In this document: piece by piece, positions 6,957-13,629 of the stretch
How the letters are laid out: every line of letters begins with the position of its first letter
How positions within the stretch are numbered: the stretch's first letter is position 1
Source of the DNA: Bacteroidaceae bacterium
Lineage (GTDB): Bacteria > Bacteroidota > Bacteroidia > Bacteroidales > Bacteroidaceae
Assembly: GCA_900765575.1 (NCBI GenBank)
Contig: CAAFRW010000251.1
Span: 1-17,504, forward strand
Direction of reading: 5' to 3'
DNA: 17,504 nucleotides
The notes under the pieces: generated by a model
What the model was told of the DNA's origin: nothing
Databases searched by the model: none
Seen by the model: only the letters and a program-made list of their open reading frames with translations
Made by a program: the position numbers and the translations under genes

Positions 6957-9170
6957 TTACTTTTGCTTTTTATCTAAAGAAGGGTCTAAATCCGCAGGAA
7001 GTATTTCTTCTTCCACCTTTATTATAAACGGAATGCACTTCGATATAATGATATCATTATCCTCTATATGATTTCTTAAATCATCATACTCACGAATATC
7101 ATAATGAACAAACTCATTATCCCGTTTCACTTTCTTTACATCATAATTTTGTTCTATCTCCTCCTGTTCCTCTTTCGTTACAGGGCGATAACCCAACAAA
7201 AGTTCTTCTACATTCCATCTGTTGTGTTCTACCTTTGCCAGGAGTTCTACTTTTCCGTCGACCAGTGACCGGACAGAAGGATATAAGCCAGCTTTTCCCT
7301 CTTTCTTATACCCCAAAGAACGCAATTTAGTAGGAATGGAATTGGCATGATACATATTAGACCATTGCTTCACTATCTTTTTACACCTTTTCAGTTCATT
7401 CCATACCTCATCCAGTTTTTCCTGACCGGGAGACAATTGCCTTTCAGGCTCCTTTTTATAGCATTGGTCGTAAACATAGTTCACCCGTTTAGCATATTCT
7501 TCCATCTCCATATCCAAATCAATACAATCGGCCAGCATGCCAAACGGATACAGATTCTTAAAGCGTTGTAACATCTGCTCCTCTTTCTCCAAAGACATAC
7601 CTGCCAGGTTTTCAATAATGGAAGAAGTTATACGCTGTTGCACCAATACCGGAATGTTCCCCGTCCGTATAGCTTCGGGAAGATACATAGCCGTAGCAAT
7701 AGAATGATGCGTCAGATTCAAACATATCGCCACAGTCATTAATGTATTTTTATCCTTACTCCATTGTTCCATTAAACTACGGACTTCAGGAGATTCTATA
7801 GCTCCCTGCACAAATTGCCATTCAATATCGATAAAATCACCTAAATACCTGTACTTTTCACAAGGAATATATTGTGTATCTTTTCCGGTTTCCGCATCCA
7901 GATAAGAATAGTAAGAGACATCGAACAAATGGCAATAAGCCTGTTTAAACACATTCATTTCATGCTTGGCATTTACATCAATAAATGTAATGCGCGTCTT
8001 TTTCTTTTTATCCCTGATAAAGTTCGGGAAATGCGCTATATGAGCAGCCTCAACAGCTAATGCCGTACCCATTCTCGACATGCCTACAATGACCAAATGT
8101 ACATATTTCTCCGAATCATAATCTATCGGTTCATAATCCAAAGGCTTATACTTAATTCTGGCTTTCTCCTTTTCAGTGAGACATTTTCGGGTTACATCTT
8201 CCACTTTCAATCCTCTTGCCTGTTCTGACTGATGGCATTCAAACATAGACAAATCATTACCTATCCAGATTTTTTGAGCCCAACTTTCATAAAAATTAAA
8301 AGGATGAACATCTATAAACTCTTTCAGTTCCTTGTCTATATCCGAAAACTGGAAAACGGAGTATGTAGATTGATATTCAAAAAGGACATAGCATATCAGT
8401 GGTTTCTTCCGCTTCGCCTCTTTACAAAGTTGTCCAATCAATCTCAAACAATCCACATTCATTGAATCATGATAATATTCCACATCATCCAATTCGCCAC
8501 TGTCTCCCAATATATAGACCCGCTCAGCCTTAGCAATATGCAAACGCTTCAACTCCTCTATTGAGTCTCTCCGGGCATAATTCAATATTACTCTTTTTTC
8601 TTCTTTATGTGTCAATTCGGCATATAACTTCATCCGCACATCATTCACCTCTTTGGATGTTTGCACCACTATTTTACAATTTTTATAGCGTTTACACAGT
8701 TGGCGTATCAGACAAGGCAGCATCGGGTCTGCCCCAACAATCACAATATGCCCCGACAACGAATAATGGATTAGTCCATTACGACTATTCTCCACACGCC
8801 GTTCCATGATATTGGAAATGGTTGAAATGAGTAATCCACCAAACACGAGTGTTCCAAAGAAACTGATAATCAAAGCCAAGCCACGGTCATCTCTGTTCAC
8901 AGCAATCTGATTGCCCGAATCAACAAAATTATTATAAACATTCCATAAGGCTGTCCAGATATCCGCATCCGAAGCATCCCCCTGTACTTCGTCCACGGCA
9001 TCAACTACTACCTCAGTCGTAGCTTCCTGTTCTCGACCGAATGTTTTCTTACCGCTACTGCACACTGAAGCACAAGCCAGCCCTATAAGAAAAGCAGCAA
9101 CAATAAACAGGAGAAGTATTTGTTTCCAAGCCCCACCATAAATGGTTCGGTCAAACCAGCGTGTATTCAT
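6957..9170 (-). CDS. CASTOR/POLLUX-type RCK ion channel with a C-terminal RyR-like domain
   Basis: The 737-residue product has a first membrane helix at about residues 15-36, an extracytoplasmic loop, a pore segment LWNVYNNFVDSGNQ at 75-88, and a second helix at about 97-119. The filter-like VDSGNQ matches the ADSGNH/ADAGNH filter known from the plant nuclear channels CASTOR and POLLUX/DMI1 rather than the TVGYG of potassium channels. Two Rossmann-type regulatory (RCK/TrkA-N-like) units follow: SGHIVIVGADPML at 139-151 and YVHLVIVGMSRMGTA at 356-370. Near the C-terminus KVEHNRWNVEELLLGYRP (646-663) and HYDIREYDDL form a diverged RyR domain. It should be a ligand-gated cation channel of the inner membrane, assembling as a tetramer. 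The gene starts 5 nt after the stop of a free RyR-domain gene, so the two are translated from one message. Confidence 0.82.
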   Translation of the reverse strand: MNTRWFDRTIYGGAWKQILLLFIVAAFLIGLACASVCSSGKKTFGREQEATTEVVVDAVDEVQGDASDADIWTALWNVYNNFVDSGNQIAVNRDDRGLALIISFFGTLVFGGLLISTISNIMERRVENSRNGLIHYSLSGHIVIVGADPMLPCLIRQLCKRYKNCKIVVQTSKEVNDVRMKLYAELTHKEEKRVILNYARRDSIEELKRLHIAKAERVYILGDSGELDDVEYYHDSMNVDCLRLIGQLCKEAKRKKPLICYVLFEYQSTYSVFQFSDIDKELKEFIDVHPFNFYESWAQKIWIGNDLSMFECHQSEQARGLKVEDVTRKCLTEKEKARIKYKPLDYEPIDYDSEKYVHLVIVGMSRMGTALAVEAAHIAHFPNFIRDKKKKTRITFIDVNAKHEMNVFKQAYCHLFDVSYYSYLDAETGKDTQYIPCEKYRYLGDFIDIEWQFVQGAIESPEVRSLMEQWSKDKNTLMTVAICLNLTHHSIATAMYLPEAIRTGNIPVLVQQRITSSIIENLAGMSLEKEEQMLQRFKNLYPFGMLADCIDLDMEMEEYAKRVNYVYDQCYKKEPERQLSPGQEKLDEVWNELKRCKKIVKQWSNMYHANSIPTKLRSLGYKKEGKAGLYPSVRSLVDGKVELLAKVEHNRWNVEELLLGYRPVTKEEQEEIEQNYDVKKVKRDNEFVHYDIREYDDLRNHIEDNDIIISKCIPFIIKVEEEILPADLDPSLDKKQK

Positions 9171-9175
9171 AGTCT

Positions 9176-9475
9176 TTATTCCTTTTCTATTTTAAAACCC
9201 AATTTCTTTATCAGCTTTATCGTATTCATCGCCGTCTTTCGGTCATACTCCTTTTCCGATTCCGGAAGCTCCCCATACGGAATTAAGCAGGGATGCTTTT
9301 TTAATACATCGTCCCGCAATGTTCCATAGGTCCAACCTTCGTCCATACGCGATTTAGCCCACACCTCATGCACATTCTTAGCTATGTATTCCGATAATTC
9401 TATAAGGGATTCCGGAAGTTCCACTTCTGAAAGGTCTTCCGGAGAAGGAATGTAATTCTGATTCATATTATCCAT
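9176..9475 (-). CDS. Free-standing RyR-domain protein
   Basis: This small protein of 99 residues is almost entirely one RyR domain, the repeat first seen in animal ryanodine receptors and also found in bacteria and phages. Key motifs are NVHEVWAKSRMDEGWTYG at 34-51 and HPCLIPYGELPESEKEYDR at 61-79, followed by the TAMNTIKLIKKLGF helix. The frame stays open upstream to a TTG at 9571, which would add a hydrophobic helix, but an exact -7 promoter box (TAAGTTTG, 9525-9518) lies inside that extension, no ribosome site precedes the TTG, and the domain begins right after MDNMNQNY; the ATG at 9475 is therefore preferred. The 5-nt spacing to the channel gene suggests that the two products act together, perhaps as a channel regulator. 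The ligand of bacterial RyR domains is not established. Confidence 0.82.
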   Translation of the reverse strand: MDNMNQNYIPSPEDLSEVELPESLIELSEYIAKNVHEVWAKSRMDEGWTYGTLRDDVLKKHPCLIPYGELPESEKEYDRKTAMNTIKLIKKLGFKIEKE

Positions 9476-9517
9476 TACTCTGTTTTGCTTTATTTTATCT
9501 GAAGAGAATCGTTTTTG

Positions 9518-9525
9518 CAAACTTA
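9518..9525 (-). promoter_or_regulatory. -7 promoter box of the RyR-channel operon
   Basis: On the minus strand the octamer TAAGTTTG fits the Bacteroidales -7 consensus exactly, with a T-rich stretch (TTTT/ATTT) about 20 nt upstream in place of a perfect TTTG. Transcription would begin near 9511, giving a leader of about 36 nt to the ATG at 9475. This supports the short form of the RyR protein. Confidence 0.5.
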
Positions 9526-9633
9526 AACAAAATAAGCAAAAACCTAAAATGAATAATAAAAAAATAGTCAAACCACCATTGAATCTTTAAGGAAGGAGCA
9601 TTCATTTATAACAAAAGGAAGCTGGTATCCGTT

Positions 9634-9654
9634 CGCAACTCTGCAAAGAGTGCG
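9634..9654. repeat. Short hairpin between the divergent RyR and MATE genes
   Basis: CGC-A-ACTCT (9634-9642) pairs with AGAGTGCG (9647-9654) around a GCAA loop, with one bulged A. There is no T-run on either side, so it is more likely an operator-like or structural element than a terminator. Its position between divergent promoters is suggestive only. Confidence 0.35.
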
Positions 9655-9744
9655 TATGTTAACAAAAAAGAGAAGTATATAAAATTATTCATAAAAGAGT
9701 CAATGAAATAATCTTGAATTCTTCTCATTACCTGCGAAATAATG

Positions 9745-9752
9745 TATCTTTG
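9745..9752 (+). promoter_or_regulatory. -7 promoter box of the MATE gene
   Basis: TATCTTTG fits the Bacteroidales -7 consensus exactly and lies 46 nt before the MATE start codon. No clear TTTG lies at the expected -33 distance. The start of transcription would be near 9759, so the leader is about 40 nt. Confidence 0.6.
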
Positions 9753-9798
9753 CACCGAAATTTAGGTATTAGAAGGTATTTGTTTATAGGACATCAGT

Positions 9799-11151
9799 AT
9801 GGCAACGACTTCCAAAGAAATGACAGAAGGGGCAGCATGGCCTCTCATATTCAAATTCACAGTGCCTTTGTTATTGGGTAACATCCTCCAACAGACTTAT
9901 TCATTAATCGATGCGGCCATTGTTGGTAAATTCTTAGGAATAAACTCCCTTGCTTCTGTCGGAGCCAGTACTTCCGTTATATTTCTTATTCTTGGATTTT
10001 GTAATGGATGCTGTGGTGGATTCGGTATTCCGGTAGCCCAGAAATTCGGAGCCCGGGATTACGATACAATGCGTCGCTATGTATCTGTCAGTTTGCAATT
10101 ATCTGTTGTAATGTCGGTAGCTATCGCACTTATAACAAGTATTTTCTGCGCCGATATTTTAAGAATGATACGGACTCCGGAAAATATTCTGGATGGAGCC
10201 TACGATTATTTGCTGGTTACTTTTATAGGTATTCCTTTTACCTTCTTTTATAACCTTCTTTCCAGCATCATCCGTGCTTTGGGAGATAGCAAAACACCTT
10301 TCTGGTTTTTACTTCTTTCCACCATTCTCAATATTATTCTCGACTTCTTCTGTATTCTTGTTCTCCAATGGGGAGTGATGGGGGCAGCCATTGCAACAGT
10401 GATTTCTCAAGGTATCTCCGCCGCACTTTGCTACATTTATATGTATCGTCATTTCCAAATATTAAGAGGCACACCCGACGAACGCAAATTCCAGCCTCAA
10501 CTGGCTAAAACATTATTATATATCGGAGTCCCTATGGGATTGCAGTTTTCGATTACCGCCATTGGTAGCATCATGCTCCAAAGCGCCAACAATGCTTTGG
10601 GAACAGCCTGTGTAGCAGCCTTTACATCGGCCATGCGTATTAAAATGTTTTTCCTCTGTCCTTTCGAAAGTCTTGGTATTGCCATGGCTACTTACACCGG
10701 ACAGAATTACGGAGCGGGTAAACCGGAACGCATTTGGCAGGGGATCAAAGCCAGTACTTGGATGATGCTCATTTATGCTGCCTTTACATTTATCGTCCTA
10801 ATGATAGGGTCTAGATTTTTGGCATTGCTTTTTGTCGACCCTTCCGAAGTGGAGATTTTAAATGACACCGAACTGTTTTTACATATAGCTGCTTCGTTTT
10901 TTCCTATATTGGGTCTTCTTTGCATCCTCCGTTATACCATCCAAGGTGCAGGTTATACCAATCTGGCTATGCTTTCAGGTGTATCGGAAATGATAGCCCG
11001 TACGCTTGTCAGTATCTATGCGGTCCCCGTTTACGGTTACATTGCCGTATGCTTCGGAGACCCTACTGCTTGGATTGCAGCCGACATATTCCTTGTTCCG
11101 GCATTTATCTATGTTTACAAAAGATTAAAGAGAATTGCAGCAGCCCAATAA
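9799..11151 (+). CDS. MATE-family multidrug/sodium antiporter
   Basis: The 450-residue protein is a 12-helix inner-membrane transporter of the MATE family, which exports drugs or metabolites in exchange for sodium or protons. The N-terminal half begins with the family's typical TEGAAWPLIFKFTVPLLLGN and LQQTYSLIDAAIVGKFLG (about residues 9-48); the second half repeats the same fold starting near residue 235, with MGLQFSITAIGSIMLQ. The internal loop has the conserved RALGDSKTPFW (about 158-168), and the equivalent region in the second half is TGQNYGAGKPERI. Length and helix pattern are normal. The gene has its own promoter and is divergent from the RyR-channel operon. Its last 27 bp overlap the 3' end of a GNAT gene on the other strand. 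The substrate cannot be predicted. Confidence 0.93.
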   Translation: MATTSKEMTEGAAWPLIFKFTVPLLLGNILQQTYSLIDAAIVGKFLGINSLASVGASTSVIFLILGFCNGCCGGFGIPVAQKFGARDYDTMRRYVSVSLQLSVVMSVAIALITSIFCADILRMIRTPENILDGAYDYLLVTFIGIPFTFFYNLLSSIIRALGDSKTPFWFLLLSTILNIILDFFCILVLQWGVMGAAIATVISQGISAALCYIYMYRHFQILRGTPDERKFQPQLAKTLLYIGVPMGLQFSITAIGSIMLQSANNALGTACVAAFTSAMRIKMFFLCPFESLGIAMATYTGQNYGAGKPERIWQGIKASTWMMLIYAAFTFIVLMIGSRFLALLFVDPSEVEILNDTELFLHIAASFFPILGLLCILRYTIQGAGYTNLAMLSGVSEMIARTLVSIYAVPVYGYIAVCFGDPTAWIAADIFLVPAFIYVYKRLKRIAAAQ

Positions 11152-11616
11152 TTTCCTCATTACGAAATTACACATAGGAACTTCGTTTACCACCACGCAT
11201 TGCTCTTGTTCTGCTTTATAGCCTTGTTTCTCAAAAAAAGGCCGGGCAGTAAGGCTCACTTCTGCATAAACGGACGAAACATGAAACTGGGAAACCCACG
11301 TCTCAGCGTGAACCAACAGCATGGTAGCAATTCCTTGCCGTATATAATCCGGATGTACAAACAGGCTATGCAAATATCCATCCCGATTTATAGATGTAAA
11401 GCCCACCGACAATCTAGAGACTTTGTCTATAGCCAACCAAAAACACAAGTCACTTTTAAATAACTCCTGCCAGCGAGACACATCGGCACGAGATACCCAA
11501 GCCTGAATTTGTTCCGCCTCATAATCCTGACAACACAGTCCGGTTACACTCTTTTCAAATATCCGGTACAATAAAGGGATATCAACCTCTGTGGCTTTCT
11601 TTATTTCTATTTCCAT
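11125..11616 (-). CDS. GNAT-family N-acetyltransferase
   Basis: This protein of 163 residues has the GNAT acetyl-CoA fold. The pyrophosphate-binding motif A is LFVHPDYIRQGIATMLL, followed by the strand-helix YAEVSLTARPFFEKQGY typical of the PhnO/YafP-like group of small acetyltransferases, and a cysteine-rich tail. The frame is open up to a TTG at 11631, but the ATG at 11616 (MEIEIKKATEVD) fits the family start. It begins 17 nt after the stop of another GNAT gene, so the two are likely cotranscribed. Its 3' end overlaps the convergent MATE gene by 27 bp. The acceptor substrate is unknown. Confidence 0.82.
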   Translation of the reverse strand: MEIEIKKATEVDIPLLYRIFEKSVTGLCCQDYEAEQIQAWVSRADVSRWQELFKSDLCFWLAIDKVSRLSVGFTSINRDGYLHSLFVHPDYIRQGIATMLLVHAETWVSQFHVSSVYAEVSLTARPFFEKQGYKAEQEQCVVVNEVPMCNFVMRKLLGCCNSL

Positions 11617-11633
11617 TTTCAATCGTATCAATA

Positions 11634-12083
11634 TTAACTATTTAGCCTTCGTCTCAAATAAACCATATCGACCAATTGCTTACCATCCTCAAATATCGGA
11701 TGGTCATAATAGGTGGTAAAGAAACCGGGAATAGAATGAGAACGGCGGAATCCACACGATTCATAAAAAGAAATTGTCGACGGACAATCTCCCGTACCAA
11801 CCTGTATTATTTCAAATGTCTCTTTATAGTGTTCAAACAGAAAATGAAGTAACTGCTTACCATACCCTTTCCGCTGAAAAGCCGGATAAGTAGCTATATT
11901 TTTCAACTCACAGATACCATCTCCTTCATTGGTTACCACACATATCGATTTAACTCCCTCATCATACAACGCATACATATCGCCTCGTTCCAGATAAAGG
12001 TCAATCATAGACTCCTGTTCATCCGCAAGTAACAGCAAGTCCAGATATTGTTTCTTATTCTCTATAATAGGAATAAATTGCAT
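11634..12083 (-). CDS. GNAT-family N-acetyltransferase
   Basis: The product is 149 residues with a clear GNAT core: IATYPAFQRKGYGKQLLHFL carries the acetyl-CoA binding RxxGxG-type signature (QRKGYG), and the later GTGDCPSTISFYESCGFRRS is the usual motif B. The rest, with SIPGFFTTYYDHPIFEDG, resembles YhhY/YvbK-like uncharacterised bacterial acetyltransferases. The start is a plain ATG at 12083. It is upstream of and probably cotranscribed with the next GNAT gene (17 nt apart), but the two sequences are quite different, so this is not a recent duplication. The substrate is unknown. Confidence 0.83.
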   Translation of the reverse strand: MQFIPIIENKKQYLDLLLLADEQESMIDLYLERGDMYALYDEGVKSICVVTNEGDGICELKNIATYPAFQRKGYGKQLLHFLFEHYKETFEIIQVGTGDCPSTISFYESCGFRRSHSIPGFFTTYYDHPIFEDGKQLVDMVYLRRRLNS

Positions 12084-12130
12084 ACTATCTTATTTCTAAA
12101 TGATTTATGCGAATCAGTAGTTAAAGGAAA

Positions 12131-12192
12131 TAAAGCTCAATACACCTTATTTTATATGCGCTATGTAGCATTCCGGGAACCATTGAGCTTTA
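12131..12192 (-). terminator. Large-loop inverted repeat, possible terminator after the MGMT-like gene
   Basis: TAAAGCTCAAT (12131-12141) and ATTGAGCTTTA (12182-12192) are perfect 11-bp inverted copies separated by 40 nt, and the loop holds a smaller ATGC/GCAT hairpin (12156-12159 with 12168-12171). On the minus strand a moderately T-rich stretch follows. It lies between the MGMT-like gene and the GNAT pair, both on the minus strand. The loop is longer than in ordinary terminators, so it could also be a short decayed insertion element. Confidence 0.5.
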
Positions 12193-12264
12193 ACTTCTAA
12201 GCCCGCTTGCAGACTGATAACTCTTTCAACGCCTTATTTATATAATTACCAAACAAATAAAAAA

Positions 12265-12582
12265 TCAATCGGACAATTCCTCTATCGGATTCCATTGACT
12301 CCGTTCCATATCCACCATCCCGTTTTTCTTAAAATGTACCCCTTCCGCTTCCAACAGACTTTTTTGCTCTATCCATGAAGGAGCTAACCGTCCCTGACTG
12401 TTCACTACCCGATGACAAGGGAGGTGAAGTTCCTCCGGCGCATGAAACATGGCTTGTCCAACCATCCGGGAACATTGCGGTTTTCCTGCCAGACGGGCAA
12501 TCTGCCCGTATGACAAAACACGGCCGAATGGAATCTCCGCTACAATGCTATATACATCTTGATAAAACTGAAAACGGTTCAT
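12265..12582 (-). CDS. Short MGMT-family DNA-binding protein with the active-site cysteine
   Basis: This 105-residue protein is the C-terminal domain of O6-alkylguanine-DNA alkyltransferase alone. It has the helix-turn-helix with IPFGRVLSYGQIARLAG, the arginine finger region QCSRMVGQAM that flips the damaged base, and the reaction centre LPCHRVVNSQG. Most proteins of this short form are alkyltransferase-like (Atl) and carry Trp or another residue at the cysteine position, so a PCHR in such a short protein is notable; it may repair alkyl damage itself or flag it for nucleotide excision repair. The ATG at 12582 is preferred to the TTG two codons upstream. It follows the YgbA-containing gene by about 100 nt on the same strand. 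Confidence 0.85.
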   Translation of the reverse strand: MNRFQFYQDVYSIVAEIPFGRVLSYGQIARLAGKPQCSRMVGQAMFHAPEELHLPCHRVVNSQGRLAPSWIEQKSLLEAEGVHFKKNGMVDMERSQWNPIEELSD

Positions 12583-12683
12583 TGACAATCTTATTTATTG
12601 GGTTTCACGAGCTTCATTTAAATTAAGAGCTAGAAGAAACTATCACTCCTTTGCACCTTAAAATTTAAATAAACTATTCAACA

Positions 12684-13406
12684 TTATCGCTGAATTAAAT
12701 GCCTTATCGCTGCCATCGGATGATAAAGCAACATTCGAGGCCCGGAAAAGCGCATTATTTCCTGCATTCGTTTCTTCATATCGGGCTTGTAACAATGTAC
12801 CGTACAACGACGGCAAGCCGTTTTCTTTTCTCCGAAAGGACAATGCTCCAACCGAAGAAAGGCATATTGAAGTATCTCCTTACATGCCGGACAAAGTTCC
12901 TTATTTCCTTCTTTACGAGAGCAATAAAGGCGAATCATTCGTTCTACCGTACGTTGTTCGTATACAATACGGGGAGCATTCATTTCCAAATGCAATATAG
13001 GAAAAAATTTTCCCATAGAATCCGTCTCATCCCGTCCTATTACTTTAAATCCTTGCCGACGATAGAATCCTAAGGCAGACTCATTCTGTTCATTCACATC
13101 CACCTTCGTTATCTGTTCCTTTTGAATGGCATATTCTATAAGCGTTTTCCCATATCCCCATCCCTGCTCTTCGGGATGTACAAAAAGCATTTCGATGAGT
13201 TCATCACTCAATCCCATAAATGCAATAATTTGAGCATTCCTATTCCGAATTACATAAAGTTTCACAGCCGGAAAGAACTCACTAACCAACAAGGACTAAT
13301 AAAATAGGATATCTTCTTCCGACAGGAACGAATGAGAGCTCCGCACGGAAGCTTCCCATAAAGGAACCAGCTCTTCATACCCTGAATACAACCTTTCTAT
13401 CTTCAT
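12684..13406 (-). pseudogene. GNAT-YgbA fusion gene interrupted by an in-frame amber codon
   Basis: Starting at the ATG at 13406, the frame encodes a GNAT N-terminus (MKIERLYSGYEELVPLWEAS, then FLSEEDILFY), meets TAG at 13298-13296 as codon 37, and continues in the same frame with SLLVSEFFP and the rest of the acetyltransferase, including IEMLFVHPEEQGWGYGKTL. After about residue 145 it changes into a YgbA domain (nitrous oxide-stimulated promoter family) with CPACKEIL, CPFGEKKTACRRCTVHCY and FSGPRMLLYHP, including all the cysteines expected. In E. coli ygbA is induced by nitric oxide through NsrR. Apart from the one stop codon everything is intact, so the mutation looks recent. A restart at the TTG at 13292 would make a 202-residue protein lacking the first GNAT helices but with a full YgbA domain. 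Confidence 0.8.
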
Positions 13407-13435
13407 TATAAAAGAAATTTCTCTGTTAAACGATA

Positions 13436-13443
13436 CAAAAATA
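13436..13443 (-). promoter_or_regulatory. -7 promoter box upstream of the GNAT-YgbA gene
   Basis: The minus strand reads TATTTTTG, which fits TAnnTTTG, 30 nt before the ATG at 13406. No good TTTG stands at the -33 distance, so the call rests on one box and the position. Confidence 0.4.
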
Positions 13444-13560
13444 CGATTTTATTCATGGAGTATCAGCTTTATTCGAATAAATACATGTAAAACATATCTC
13501 AATCCATTTTTTGTTCAAAAATCTGTAAACCTTGTCCGGGTATATTTTGTTATGTATATA

Positions 13561-13594
13561 AAAGAGGAACTAAAATAAATTGAAGAGCCTCTTT
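13561..13594 (+). promoter_or_regulatory. Inverted repeat just upstream of the SOD-rubredoxin gene
   Basis: AAAGAGG (13561-13567) and CCTCTTT (13588-13594) are perfect inverted copies with a 20-nt A/T-rich spacer, ending 35 nt before the start codon. A TATATTTTG stretch at 13541-13549 resembles a -7 box with one extra base, which would place the repeat at the start of the transcript. It could be a leader hairpin or an operator for a redox regulator; neither is shown. Confidence 0.4.
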
Positions 13595-13629
13595 CAAACT
13601 ATAATATAAACATTTAAAATACCAAAACT

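Noticed and set aside
9476..9571. N-terminal hydrophobic extension of the RyR protein from a TTG start, suggesting a membrane anchor
   Set aside because: It lacks a ribosome site, depends on a TTG, and contains the exact -7 promoter box. It remains an outside possibility.
13296..13298. Amber codon read as an amino acid (recoding or pyrrolysine)
   Set aside because: No recoding signal or supporting gene is visible in the window, and a single point mutation is a simpler explanation.
12699..13307. Plus-strand frames opposite the GNAT-YgbA gene
   Set aside because: The minus frame carries clear acetyltransferase and YgbA motifs; the opposite frames have none.
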